DNA from: Exserohilum rostratum
Lineage: Eukaryota; Ascomycota; Dothideomycetes; Pleosporales; Pleosporaceae
Length of the DNA stretch: 64,000 nucleotides
NCBI GenBank assembly: GCA_026367775.1
Contig: CP111160.1
Location: forward strand, 124,001-188,000
Direction of reading: 5' to 3'
This document shows, piece after piece, positions 1 through 12,066 of this stretch. Each line of letters begins with the position of its first letter. Positions within the stretch are counted from its first letter, which is position 1. Under the pieces are notes generated by a model, which ran no database searches, was not told the DNA's origin, and saw only the letters and a program-made list of their open reading frames with translations. Made by a program: the position numbers and the translations under genes.

Positions 1-1285
1 GGAGCAACCGGATACACTGGCAAGCTTGTCGCCGAATGGATCACTACGCATCTTCCAGATGACCTGAGGTGGGCTATTGCCGGTCGCAATGCGAAGAAAC
101 TAGAGGGTGTTGTTGAAGAGCTGTCTCAACTGAGGGCGGATCGCAAGCAGCCTGGTAGGACATGTTCCGTCGTCAACATGTGACATTGTACAAAATTAAC
201 ATCAACCAGCCATTGAAGCATGCGAGCTCAAGGAAGACCAGCTCGATGCCCTCGCCAAAAAGACCAAACTCCTCATCACAACTGTAGGCCCCTTCATGCA
301 CTACGGCGAGCCCGTTCTCGCCGCCTGCGTCAACAACGGAACCCACTATCTCGACTCTACGGGTGAAGTCCCCTGGATCTACGACATGATTGCCAAGTAC
401 GATGCAGCCGCCAAAAAGAACAACACCATCATCATCCCAGAATGTGGTTTGGATTCCGTCCCCGCAGACATCATGGCCTACGTTCTCGCCCGCCAAGTCC
501 GCAAGCGCTACAACACCGCATGCGAGAACGCCATCCTGACTCTCTACGCCTTCAAGTCGGGTATCAGCGGCGGAACATCGCTTACCATGCTTGAGCTCTT
601 CAAAAACTACTCGCTGAGCCACCTCGGAAAATCAATGCACCCTTACTCCCTTTCGCCCGTCAAGGCCGACAGCGTGGCTCCGGCGCCAAAGAGCTCTTTT
701 CTCTACAGCCTGTTTGGCCTCAAGAAGATCCCCGAGCTAGGCGGCATCCAGACAACGGGTTTGATGGCCGCAGTAGACGAATGCATTGCGCACCGCTCCT
801 GGGGCCTGTACCAGTCTTCATCGGATCCCTCTCTGCAGTACGGCCCACGCTTCCGCTTCAACGAGTACGCACGCGCACCAGGTTTCGTTGCTGGCCTGGC
901 CCAAAAACTCGTCCTCGCATCTGTAGCTGTACTCCTCGCCATCCCAGTAACAAGATGGATCTTGGAACCCCTGTTCAAACTCGTGATCCCGAGTCCAGGC
1001 CAGGGCCCTTCAAAAGAAAGCATGAAGAAAGATTTCATGCACTACCGTGGTCTGGGTCTCACTGCCGACGGCAAAAAGGTAGTTGCAAATCTTGAAATCG
1101 CGCATGGCGGTTACGTAGCTACGGCCATGACGTTGAGTGCGGCCGCCAAAGTAATCGTTAGGGGCCGTGTTGAGAACACCGAGGCAGGCAAGCTAGGCGG
1201 TGGTATTCTGACACCCGCGACGCTGGGAGACGAGTATGTGGATGCTTTGAATGAGATTGGTATCAAGATTCGAGTCGATGAGTAA
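1..1285 (+). CDS. Saccharopine dehydrogenase-like oxidoreductase (SCCPDH family), 5' truncated by window edge
   Basis: Two exons, <1..154 and 210..1285; 409 residues are visible. The window opens inside the N-terminal Rossmann loop GATGYTGKL, so probably only about ten residues are missing. The intron at 155-209 (GTAGGA...CAACCAG) is needed to join RADRKQP to AIEACELKED, and the frame continues through LLITTVGPFMHYGEPVLAAC and NNGTHYLDSTGEVPW, which are typical of SCCPDH / trans-acting enoyl reductase-like proteins rather than true lysine-pathway saccharopine dehydrogenases. A hydrophobic stretch (LVLASVAVLLAIPVTRWIL) lies in the C-terminal half, as in lipid-droplet or membrane-associated family members. 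The substrate cannot be told from sequence. It ends with TAA at 1283-1285, followed by a long non-coding gap. Confidence 0.9.
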
Positions 1286-3054
1286 GAATTGAGCATGTAT
1301 GAATCCGGGATATATATAGGTGTTAATTTCGAGCATGTGTTATGTAGTAGTAGTAGTTGGTCTTGACAATTCAATAACATTTTACACGAGTTACGTAGCT
1401 CTTCGTGTCTGTGTTTCACATTCCAACGTCCCATTCGTATTGACACATGGACAAGTGCCCCGTGCTTGGGTGCAGATCCGCTTAAACTACCGTATGTAGC
1501 TCCATCGGGCGATCATAAAAGGGGCGGAGGGAGAGGTGCGGGGGAGGTGGTAGGTGGGTGGGTAGGGGAAAGCGGGAGGGAGATGGGGTGGAGAAAGCAG
1601 GAATGGCAAGGGAAGGAAGATGCGGCAGTGAATGCAGGGAGGAAGGACGTGATAGCAGATGAACAAAAGAACGGGTACATCACTCTCACAACCCACGTTA
1701 CTCCAAAAGCACTCTAGCTCCCCTGTGTCCAGAAACGAGGGCAAGTCGAAGCGAAGGCACATGCACCTCAGTCTATCCACCATATGTCGATCAACGACTT
1801 CTCCTTTCATGATTGACCTGCCTAAGATAAAGAAGCCAGGACATTTGTATGCGGTTGGTGGATACAAGACTAGACGGGAGAGAGAGATGTGATATATGTA
1901 GATCCAACACTTCGCATGTCTACACTTCTGCCGTGCAAGAAATGGGTGTATGCTTGTATCTTGCATGCAAATAAACAGACATAGACAGCGTACACGCAGC
2001 GATATATATGCTCCTCTCAATCCCCAATCCCCAATCCCCAATCCCCATGCATCTGCATATCCATCTGCACGTCACACACACATGCCATGCACAAACACAG
2101 TCAGTCTACTAGCCCACGTAAACGCGCAAATCTGAAACACCCGAACACACATGACTTGCATACAAGCACGTACACACACATACACACATGGCACATGCGG
2201 AACCCAACCCAACCCAACCTCACGGGACTTCGGTTACGCCAACCGAGAGCAACTAACCGACCGACAGAAAATGCATGACGTCAGTGATTATAACGGAAAA
2301 GTATGATTTATGCGATCATGGGGGCGGGAAGGAAAACTTAGTCAGGAATGCTAGTAGGGTACTACTTCCCGTGCTGCAAGGTACATATGTACTAGTGGTG
2401 GTAGGCTTTTTGTTTCGCACTTCTTCCCGTGCTTGCGCCATGGACGCTATTGAAGGGGTGGCTGGGGGGGAAGTAGTGTAGAGCATTTTTGTTATACGAG
2501 CATGTTAGTGCGTGTCTGTGTGTGCGTGTGTTGTGGGGGACGGTCCGGGTCCGAGATCGAGATCGAGATCGCGATTTCGTAATGCCGCGGGTCTACTGTT
2601 TGGAGTCACTTGCTTGGCATGTATTTGTATTGTTTAGCTAGTAAGTAAAGTATGTGATGATGCAAGAGTACTCCGTGTGACTTGCTGCAGCAAGCCGCTA
2701 GACCTGACAAACACACCGGAAGGCAAGCCTCAAATGCCAGCAGGACCCAGCGGGACATGTGAAAATCCCTCGCACACAACAACTGCTATTCGTCCGAGGC
2801 TACGCGGCCGTTTGGCAATGAGCGGGCGGGCGAACTATCAAGGTTACGTTGCAGTAGTCCACAATGTAGTATGAGTCATGCAAGTACACAGAACGACGGG
2901 AGGATGTCAGTTCCGTGGTTCCGCGAAGCTGTGATCCGTTGCGTCGGGGCGTATAGGTAGAGCGAGTGCTCGAATCGCTGTATTCATCTTGTAATTCTCT
3001 CGCCAAAACGACTCAGTCGGCCGAGTGTTGGAATCGCTGTCGCGATCACCACTG
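1286..3054. other. Intergenic region between convergent genes; simple repeats only
   Basis: No credible gene is seen; the open frames are short, low in complexity and lack family resemblance. It holds a perfect four-copy 7-bp repeat at 2018-2045, CA-rich and TG-rich microsatellite tracts (about 2145-2190 and 2510-2535) and a short GATCGA tract near 2551-2575. Both flanking genes end here, so it should contain two 3' untranslated regions. Confidence 0.6.
2018..2046 (-). repeat. Perfect (CAATCCC)4 tandem repeat; G-quadruplex motif on the minus strand
   Basis: Four runs of four C at 2022-2025, 2029-2032, 2036-2039 and 2043-2046 are separated each time by AAT. On the minus strand this reads (GGGGATT)3GGGG, matching the canonical intramolecular quadruplex pattern of four G-runs with 3-nt loops. 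The sequence is seen directly; folding is inferred. Confidence 0.85.
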
Positions 3055-3729
3055 TCATCTGCCGTTTATGTCTTCCTTGATGGCGCCGGCCCCGTTTTGC
3101 GGTGGTGCACCCGCAGGCCCTTGTTTTGCAAGCGTCTCTATCATCTCTGCCACGGCCAGTGCTTTCTTCCGGTTCGCTTCTTCATCCGAGGGATCGGCGA
3201 GGGTATCTAGTCCACCAAAGAGCCAGAGTTCTTGCAGGTCACGGATCAGTGTCGAGATGTCTTGCGCCGTCTTGATCTGTAGCGTAGTTAGCTCCGCCCT
3301 TGTTTCACTGCTCTGCCCAATGGCGTGCTCGGTTAAAGTATGCCCATGCTACCTACCAATGCGGCAGTCTGCTCCTTGATCAAGAGTTCCTTGTGTGCAG
3401 ACGTCGAAAAGTCTAGTGCGGGCTCGTATTCCGTCTTGTTGTGCACCGACGAGTAGTCCGTGGCCTCGTGCATCTTGACAGTACGGAGTATCGTGGACAG
3501 ATAGCCATCGCCGCCCCAGGGATCGTCCTTGCGATTATCTACAATCGACGTGCATAGTGCTTCTGTCTTGGCTGGCATGGGCTCAGCAAGTGCGCGATTC
3601 AATGTATCCAGGTACACATGCAGGCTGGTGTAGTCAGGCTACTACGGCCACGCCACATTTGCGCCGGTTCGGGTAGGACTGGAGACACTCACCAAGAAGC
3701 GCTTCCTTAGTGCGCTCTGACGGGTTCAT
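3055..3729 (-). CDS. MED22: Probable Mediator complex subunit 22 (Med22/Srb6)
   Basis: Three-exon model on the minus strand: 3729..3689, 3624..3357, 3312..3055; 188 aa. The last exon encodes TLIRDLQELWLFGGLDTL, which resembles the conserved core of fungal Med22 (head module of Mediator, bridging activators and RNA polymerase II). Upstream is a mostly helical, charged region that begins MNPSERTKEALL. Intron 1 must use the donor GTGTCT rather than the better-looking GTGAGT four bases upstream, because only that choice keeps the frame; its branch point CTGAC and acceptor CACCAG are good. The second intron is GTAGGT...GGGCAG. The C-terminal tail is Ala/Gly-rich and ends KEDINGR. The family call rests on one motif plus length, so it could be another small coiled-coil subunit. 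Confidence 0.6.
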
Positions 3730-5244
3730 GGCGGAGTGCGGCGCGCAATAGACGAGTGACGAGTTGTGGAGTTGGCAAGGAATGAGGTCTAGTTTCCAAG
3801 CTCCATGTCTTATCGATAAACAAACATGGCCCGTGCGGCCGGGATTCCCACCCAGGCCCTGGAGATTCCCATGGCTTGTGCGCCGAGTCCGTGCGCGTTA
3901 GAGTTATGTTCGCTTTCGTGTCAACGCCACGTCTGTTTCGAGCCAAGTGGCATTCTTGCAAGATCCAGGTTTTCGAATTAGGAGTCCTGGCCATGTTTAC
4001 CGAGGCCTCGCTTTCGTAACGCGCTATTGACTTTGCCATGGTCGTGACGTCTCCGATGCGGTCCGGTGTGTCGCGAATCTGGGACCGTAGAATTAATCCG
4101 CTTTTTCCCTGACAATAGTACTATCGAAGGCGCGAGCGAATGCGCCAAGTTCGTAGACCTGGTCGTTGGGAGCGTCGCGCGACTACTGTCATGACTTGTT
4201 TCGCTCGAGCTTTGGTGGTAAGGCAAGGGAGAGTTTGCACCTGACTCGGTCGGACCTCGCCAAAGCGACGTGGACTAGTTTGGTGAGTGAGTCTAGAGGT
4301 GGCCGTGGAAGACAATGTCTAGTTCGGACGTTGCGCGGACGGTCAGCGGGTCGCCAGCCCGCGCAGAATTGGCACACGCGCGATCGTCAGGAACCCGTAC
4401 CAGTCTTCTTTCAACGTTGACCCCACTCAGGGCACCCTCTTTTGCTTTTTCGTTTCGGCATTTGTTATACGCAACTCTGGACGTATCCATCATCTGCCGC
4501 CGCCACTTTTGTCCCTTTTGACACGTACCCACGCGCTTGGTTACAGATAGCGACCCAAGACACGTTCCCGTATGGATGGCTGGCTGACTTTGTCGTAGTC
4601 CCGGGAACGCCGCAGCTATCGCTATTTGCTAACCCAATTGGAAACGGCTCCAATGGTAGTGGTCCTGTCATTGGGCCAACGTGATACTGACTAACGCCGA
4701 GAGCTATTATTGATAACTGGGTTCGGAAGGCGTCCCGTGTGTGGCTTGTGGCTTGCATAGGTCGAACAGCACTTTTCCAGAACAGTGGATCCGCACTGAT
4801 ACCATGCTTTTAGCTGCGACGGTATCTGTAATTGCGCGGTGAGACCTGTAATTGCGAGGTGAGATTGTGATTGCGCTGTGCTGGCCTCTGTCTGGACCCA
4901 TTGTGCGACCCAGGCAATCCAAGGTGTACAACAGTCCGAAATATACATTGTTGTTTATCTATTAGCTAGATGTAAAAGCCGACGAAATTGGATGCTAAGT
5001 GATGTCGCGTACAAGAAAAAAATCTGTGAAAAGGACGCCTAAACACCTGCGCTATTGTGTCACTGTAAACGCTCGAATCCAACAGGCTCATAATGCAGGA
5101 ACGAAGCCGGCGTGGGAAGTCCCAAGTATCTCCGTCGCCGGTATAAACGCGAAATCTACGGTAAAAAAAAAAAAGGAAAATGTATGTGGCGCACAGGGCC
5201 ATGCAGATATACATAGGAAATGGATCTTGCGGATAATACGGTCG
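3730..5244. other. Intergenic region, no gene seen
   Basis: About 1.5 kb upstream of the Med22 candidate and downstream of the next minus-strand gene. Open frames are short and mutually overlapping on both strands, with no recognisable domains. It contains the imperfect 20-bp tandem repeat at 4826-4880 and a poly-A run near 5162-5174. Confidence 0.5.
4826..4880. repeat. Imperfect 20-bp tandem repeat, 2.7 copies
   Basis: Units CTGTAATTGCGCGGTGAGAC (4826-4845) and CTGTAATTGCGAGGTGAGAT (4846-4865) differ at two positions; a third, partial and more diverged copy follows (4866-4880). It lies in non-coding DNA. Confidence 0.85.
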
Positions 5245-6333
5245 TTAAACAGAGCAGAGAATGCTTTTTCGTGAAATTTGCCATGAGCGGTGGCTCTTGG
5301 CTTGAGATTTTGTGCGTCCGACGGTAGGAGATAAGGAGGACGACGGTTGGGCTTCAGGTTCGTGTTTTCTTTTAACGTATCCAGCCTTGTGGGCGAGGGT
5401 ACTGACTACCCGGATCATTTCGTGCGTGTCATCGTCCACGTCTTTGCCCTCGTCAGACTTGGATGTCCCTAGTTGGCGCGTAAGTATTAAACCTTATAAC
5501 AGGGGCGAGACGCATACGAGAAGAGGCTGAGGTGGAAGTCCGTCTGGAAGTGCGAGCTGAGGTGTCTGCTGAAGTGTCTTCTGGGTCTACAATTGTCAGT
5601 TGGATATGATTATAATAAGAGGGATGCTCTACACACCATCATCTGCAGATGATACAATAGAAAGCGGGCTGCGTCGCGTCGTCATGGAAGACCTGCGGCT
5701 TGCACTTTGATAGGGACGTGGGCGATGGGTTGCGGGAGGTGGGAAGGCAGGCAGCGCAGGCACGGGAGGCGCATCTCCCGGGATCTTCAGATGGCTGCCA
5801 GCAGCCTCTGCGCTGACTTCGGATGACAGGCGCCGAATCACGGCATCGATGGAAAGGTCTTCTCGGGACTTGGACTTGAAGCTACGAGAGCGCTCGAACT
5901 TTGGCGAAACTCCGCTCCTAGCGCGCAAGGCTGGATGTATGAGGTCCGAGGGGATTTCGAGTTGACGTCGAGCAGCTTCTGACAGCACGTGGGAGGCAGG
6001 CAGACTCCTTCTTGCAGCCTTGATCCTAGCCTGGAGTTCTTGGGCACCGACGGATTTGCGGTTTTCCTTGAGTCTGGCCTGCAGTTCTTGCGCGCCGACA
6101 GATTTCCGGTTTGCAGAGTTGATATTCTTCTGGGGTTCCTGGGTGTCGACAGACTCGGGACTGGTCGCTAGGCTAAGGCCGACCGAGATGGGCTTTGAAA
6201 AATTGGGTGGAGGTGCAGAAATTGGTCTCGCAGGCTTAGTAGTAGTAGCAGTAGCAGCAGGCACAGGCTCAGTGGAAATGTCTTGGGCGTGGCTCAAGAG
6301 AGGTAGAGTAGACATTGTTATTGTCGCAGACAA
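5245..6333 (-). CDS. Disordered orphan protein with duplicated NRKSVGAQELQAR motif
   Basis: Three exons on the minus strand: 6333..5637, 5586..5518, 5468..5245; 329 aa. Exon 1 read alone would stop after SSADDGV, but a clean splice (GTGTGT donor; CTGAC branch; TTGTAG acceptor) continues into a Ser/Thr/Arg-rich exon (EDTSADTSARTSRRTSTS), and a second splice (GTATGC...ACTAG) adds EGKDVDDDTHEMIRVVSTLA and a basic tail ending RKSILCSV. Both joins keep phase. The protein is Pro/Ser/Ala-rich with no globular domain I recognise. A 15-residue block, NRKSVGAQELQAR plus two residues, occurs twice at residues 75-89 and 91-105. The many RS/RRS sites suggest phosphorylation (inference). Function unknown. 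MSATITMSTLPLL is the only sensible start. Confidence 0.7.
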
Positions 6334-8386
6334 TTGAGGTGCAGAAGAGAAGATGAGTGGATTGGTTTCGGGTGCAGACCTGGAAAAGGCACGTCGAGTG
6401 AGCAGCCACTCTAATCTATAGTGGATAATTATGTCTCAACAGACGGACGGGACGCGCTTCGGTAGCGTAGGGACTGGGTTTTTGTCAAAGCGCCGTTGCT
6501 TCTAGCGCTTCAGATATGGCCCCGATCTTCGAGGCGCAGTTGCTGCAACTGGATGTAGTTAGCGAGGGCAGATAACAACCCAAAGTTGCTTGGCGGCCGC
6601 CAGCTCAGCTCAGCTCTGGTAGACGGGGGGAAATGAATCTGGCCGCGCAACCAGCCTCCCGAGAGCGAATGCGGCAAAGGTCGTCGAATATGGTGCCATA
6701 TCCACGACACGGCCATTGGTCCCTCACCCCGTGCAGTCGTGGCTCGACTATGGAAGGCTAGCACTAGGCTGCTCTCGGTGCATCGAAAAGTACCGCTTCT
6801 ATAGTTAGCAGTCTTTTGGATTAGGGGACTCGGAGGTCGGGAGGTCGGGAGGTCGGCGGGAGGGGAGCTTTCAGGTCGGACGCTGATTCATGAGCACAGT
6901 CACGATGACGACAACTTGTATGGTTTGAATGACGAATCTCCAGACTGGTGCTGGTGGTGGCACCGCGGCTTATCCTGGGGTAGAGAGAATGGGGGTGGGG
7001 GTAATACGCCCATGGACAGGGCTTAGATATGGGCAATACAACTAGCATGTATGTATCGACGCCTCCGCCAGAGGTAAGCTTTTCAGCTCGTGGCCTCGGA
7101 CGGCAGCCTTGCAGAGCTCCGGGGGTGCAGTGCGTGGGCCTGGATCGTGAGTGCCCAGGTGCTTGTCGGGAGTAGGGTGTCGCGTAGCTTTGGCTTGGAA
7201 CGGCATGGACACTCTCTGCGCTGGTGAAGGAACCTTGTGCGGGTTAGGCATTTGGCTGGTGGTTAGTCAGACGGCGGACAAGGTATGTATGTAGAGCAGG
7301 CAGCGAGGGGGAGCTCCTTGCTCGGGGTGGGTATTGTGGTGCAGGTGCAGGTGCAGGTGGGTTCGGCGGCACATGGGCACGTGAAGGAGGGCCGCCGCCG
7401 CCGTCTTTGCTGTCTGTCGCTGTCGCTGTCGCCTTTGTGTTCAGCGGCCGCCCACGGATGCAGCAGGCAGGCGCGAGGCAGGACAGCAGGACAGCAGGAT
7501 AATCATACATGATAGATAATAGTAGTAGAGTCGTCTGGCGAGGCGCCAAGAGCGTGCATTGCGTCAGTGAGGCGAGGGCGCTGCTGGCGACGCGAGGCCC
7601 CGTTGTGCCCTCTCTTTCGCCCTCGGTCAGCCCTTCCAGCTCCCTCACCCAACGCCCGCTATACGTAGTGGTATATGCAACCCAGCCGCTCATCAACCCG
7701 GGCTGCTGCATGCGCACTTGTGCCCATCACTGCCCTGCCGCACCCCGCAACCGTCCTGTTGCCACCCCCAGGGCGCCCGCACCCGCACCCGCCCACACAG
7801 ACACACGCACACGCACACGCACACGCGCAGCACCGCCGTCCGCCGCCAGGGTTCAGCCGTGGTGTTGAGGCTCTGGTGCCGCCACAGTCCAGGAAGAGTG
7901 GCAGTGGCAGTGGCAGTGGCAGCGCTGCTGGTCTAGGCTCTCTCTTATCTTAGTGCATGCACTGTGCCCAAGCCCGCCCGGCCCTGTGCTCTCCCGCTTC
8001 GACTTTGCGACCCACGACGCGCCTGCAAAAGTATCCGAGGCCGATCTCCCTCCCCCCGTCACGCCCGCCTTCGCCGCCGTCACTTACTGCTGCTGCTGCT
8101 TGCGCGCGCAGAGGGGCCGCCCCGTCGCCGTCTCTACTCGTGTCGCGTCGCCGCCGCTGCGCCCGCCGCCCAGCAAGCGCCGCCGAGCCTCCTAATCGTC
8201 ATCCGCCAGCACCACCCTCTGCTCTGCCATCGACCCGCCCCATCAACCTCCATCCCCCATCCCCGACGCCCGCACCCGTCTGCCGCCAATTACCCACACG
8301 GCTCTGCGCAAGCCCTCGCGACCGCGCGCCCAACTCCGGAGGGTCCCCTGCCCTAGCCGGAGACTGTCGACACGCCGCCGCCGGTT
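6334..8386. other. Divergent promoter region, low-complexity
   Basis: Two kilobases between head-to-head genes. It is rich in CT/GA and CA tracts, including a CACACG-type microsatellite at about 7791-7829 and a perfect (GTGGCA)4 at 7898-7921. Long open frames here (for example minus strand 7717-7244) follow the low-complexity DNA and lack any family signal, so I do not call them genes. The C/T-rich stretch before 8387 is a plausible leader for PSY2. Confidence 0.5.
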
Positions 8387-11373
8387 ATGGCAAACGTCAC
8401 GCCGCCACCTGCGAGCGAGCGAAAGCGCGTCAAAGTCTACGAGCTCAAGAACAATGACTGGTTCGACCGCGGCACTGGCTTCTGCAAGGGCGTCGTAGCA
8501 AGCGTACGTCGACTCCCCTCATCCTCCTCCCCCATGCCGCGCCTGCGCCCTGCCCGCGCCATTGCGCCCGCGCCCTTTTGTGCCAGTCCCACGTGCTAAC
8601 TCATCGTGTGTCTCTACAGCAAGAGGAAGCCAGAATAGTAGTCTTGTCCGAAGAGGACCAGTCGCGACAGCTGCTCGAAACGCGCATCTCCAAGGATGAC
8701 GGCTACCAGAAGCAACAGGGTATGCGCGCCTTACTTGCGCCCCTTACACACACGACACGCCCGCTAACCACCTCCCGCAGACACACTCATCGTGTGGACC
8801 GAGCAAAATGGCACCGACATGGCTCTCAGCTTCCAGGAACCCGAGGGCTGTGCTAGTATATGGTGGGCAGAGCCGCCCCTGGCAGCAATGGACCAAGTGC
8901 GCTGATACAGGACAGGGACTTTGTCAACGAAGTGCAAGCACGATTGCAGACCTTAGCTCAGGGTACGTGGAATTCACTGCATAGCTTCCAGCAAGCTAAT
9001 GCTGACACAGACGATGGTCTTTCAGACGACTTGGACCACATTAGCCCCATTCTGCTCCCCAATCCAGACCTCAGCAACCTTCACGAAATTGAGAACCACA
9101 TGCGCGCTGCAAACTCCACCCCGGGTGGCCGAGAAGCCCTGGCCAAGTTCATACTTGCCCAGGACTACATACCGAAACTGATTCCGCTCGTCGACATGGC
9201 CGAGGACCTAGAAAGCGTATCGGATCTCCACCGGCTGTGCAGCATCATGAAGATGCTTATTCTGCTCAACGACACCGCCATTATCGAATATGTCGTGACG
9301 GACCCTGTAGTTTTGGGTGTCGTTGGGGCGCTAGAGTGTACGTGCTGGCTCACGCGATCCCTTGCATGGAGCTTGCTGACATGACACAGACGACCCGGAC
9401 TTTCCCCTGCATAAAGCGAACCACCGACAGTACCTTGACGATGAATCCAAGTTCAAAGAGGTTGTCAAGATTGAGGACGAGAACATTAAGCGAAAAATCC
9501 ACTACACATACCGCCTGCAGTATCTCAAGGACGTCGTTCTCGCGCGCATCCTCGACGACCCCACATTCAGCGTTCTCAACTCACTCATCTTCTTCCACCA
9601 AGTCGACATTGTCCAACACCTCCAAGCAAACGTCCCCTTCCTCAAAGAGCTCTTTGGTATCTTCTCGCCCAAGGAGCAAAACCTGGCACGGAAAAAGGAC
9701 GCCGTCTTGTTCATTCAACAATGTTGCGCCATTGCGAAGAGCCTACAGGCAAATGTGAGGGCGCAGCTTTACCAAAATTTCATCAGCAGTGGTCTGCTCG
9801 AAGTTATACAATTCGCGCTCAAACATCAAGACGCTTCGGTCCGAGTAGCAGGAACGGATATCCTCGTGTCATTGATTGACCACGACGCACTCATGGTCCG
9901 AAGCTATATTTTCAAAGCTATCCAAGAAAAGACCAAGCCGCTCACCGACACTCTCATTGAACTGCTTCTTATCGAGGTGGACTTGGGAGTAAAGGCGCAA
10001 ATGGCTGATGCCATCAAGATCCTACTCGACCCCAATGCAAATTCAGCATCAATAGAAGCGCTTGGCCGAACCAACAGCGATTTCCTCGCGAAGATGCGGG
10101 GACAACTTCCATCCATTCCCCAGACCGACTCCTTCATTCAGAACTTTTACGACGAATCCGCCCGGAAACTTTTCCAGCCTTTGAAGGACCTCGAGGGCAG
10201 AGAGTCGAGTAAGTTGAACGCTTAACTTCGCGTACCGCTATAGCTAACACTGTACAGTGGACGATTTATCCATGCAAGAAGTGTCATTATACGCCCACCT
10301 CGTTGAGGTTTTGTGTTTCTTTATCCGCCAGCATTCCTTCCGCAGCAAATACTTTATCCTATCTGAAGGCCTGGCGGTACGGGTGGCCCAGCTCATGAGC
10401 TGTCCGGAGAAGCATTTGAAACTTAGTGAGTTTTTACACACACTTTTCCCACCACACACTAACATGTCCAGCTGCACTCAAGTATTTCCGTACTGTGCTC
10501 GGCTTCCACGACGAAACACATAACCGCCAAATCATCCAACACGAACTTTTTGACCCAATTCTCAAGATCCTATTCGACACAATGCCTCGCGACAACCTGT
10601 TAAACTCGGCATGTCTGGAACTTTTTGAATTCATCCGACGCGAGAACATCAAGATGATTATTCAGCATCTGGTTGAGAAGTACAGAGACAAGCTGCAGGC
10701 CATCACCTACGTCGACACATTCCAGAACTTGATCCTCAAATACGACCAAAACCACGAGCCGGTGACGACTCAGGAGCTCGACAATTCATTTACAAGCGTG
10801 GATAGCGACACTCCTGTGCGACATGCCGCACATATCAATGGTGGCAAGTGGGGTCAAGCTTTGAAGGATGTAGACGCAGATGAAGAGGCCTACTTCAACA
10901 CATCGGACGACGAGGACGAACAGCTTGCCGCCACTGGCAAACTCGGCATGAACGGAGCGTCGCCGGTGCGGCCCCTCGTCAACTATCCCGATGACGATGC
11001 AGACGATGCAGACATGGACGATCTCGCCACCGAATCATCGGCTTCTGCCCACAAGATGTCGACCGCAACGCAGACTCCAGAAGATACGACTACGTCGCCC
11101 AACACGGGCTCGGTAGGATCACCACCAGAACGTATATCGGAAAAGCGCCGCAGAGAGGAGGACGAAGAGGACGAGCTCCTTGCAAGCATCTCGACATCTG
11201 CAGGCCCCAAGCGCCGCGCCTCGACATCTAGCAACGCAAGCTCTGGAAGTCTGAGGAATCTGCGCCGGAAATCGCCCAGTGTAAACTCCGGCAAGGATGG
11301 CGGTGGGACACCGAAGAAGATATCATTGTCTATTCCACTCAAGAGTAGTGGTGAGGGAGGCGAGAGCGAATAG
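8387..11373 (+). CDS. PSY2: Protein phosphatase 4 regulatory subunit 3 (PSY2/SMEK)
   Basis: Eight exons: 8387..8503, 8620..8719, 8781..8862, 8916..8962, 9011..9337, 9390..10208, 10258..10435 with the true end at 10425, 10472..11373; 853 aa. The N-terminal EVH1/PH-like domain begins RKRVKVYELKNNDWFDRGTG and includes EGCASIWDFVNEVQ. Then comes the SMEK/DUF625 core (NPDLSNLHEIENHM, HYTYRLQYLKDVVLARILDD, FFHQVDIVQHLQ) and armadillo-like helical repeats to about residue 650 (LKYFRTVLGFHDE, LFDPILKILFDTMPRDNLLN). The tail is acidic and disordered with a basic cluster, EKRRREEDEEDELL, and KRRAS/RRKSP sites that may act in nuclear import. PSY2 directs PP4 to DNA-damage checkpoint substrates such as Rad53 and gamma-H2A. 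Splice sites are canonical (GTACGT, GTATGC, GTAAGT, GTGAGT donors). Confidence 0.95.
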
Positions 11374-12066
11374 TATTGCATGCCCCCCAAGACAACGATG
11401 AGGAATGGAGCATGTGGAGGAGCTTCGTATTTGTGTTCCGCGGCGCGCTTTGAGCAATCCTAAAAGATACCCATTGAAAACTCGGCGAGACACAGATGAC
11501 GTTGTATGAAATGGGTTACGTGGGATTTTTACTTATTCATGCAAATATGTTTCATCGGGTAGCGGCATTGCGAAGGTGTAATTGTCTAGGCGTTCAGTAT
11601 GTGTGCTCGCTCCTGTTGGCGGGCGGAACAGGTTGGGAACTGGGCATGATGGGATGATGCGCTGTGTATGTGTCGGCCTGTCACCGTGCGTTTTCGGTGT
11701 TGGATTTTGTGTGCATGATCAAGGGCATCCAGCCTGTGTATTTATACCTCTGCGTCTTCGTACGGGAATGTCAACTCGTATCAAAGTCTTTCGGTGCCGT
11801 AACCATGTGCAAATGACTCGCTGTGATGTCGTGACAAGTCTTTGGTTTCGGCTTGTAAACTAGATATAGCCAGATGAGATGCCGGTAGATCCAATCTGGG
11901 AAATCACGTTCCTTCGCGTTGCTTAGCGCGTTTGGGCCCCGCATGCCATTCACGCTGACGCAACAACCGCACCCAGTCGTCTACCGGCTATTTTCGTCCC
12001 AACACAAAATTCCCAGGTCCCGCCGTTTGTTCTAGAGGTGTTCGTAGCTGCTGAGACCGCGACGCA
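11374..12066. other. Intergenic region between tandem genes
   Basis: 693 bp holding the PSY2 3' end and the DHFR promoter. No open frame with domain content and no notable repeat. Confidence 0.5.

Noticed and set aside
7244..7717. 157-codon minus-strand frame in the PSY2 upstream region
   Set aside because: Driven by CT/GA and Pro/Ala-rich low-complexity DNA, with no domain and no splice partner.
7952..7963. 12-bp palindrome AGTGCATGCACT
   Set aside because: Perfect but short, in repeat-rich DNA where such dyads are expected by chance.
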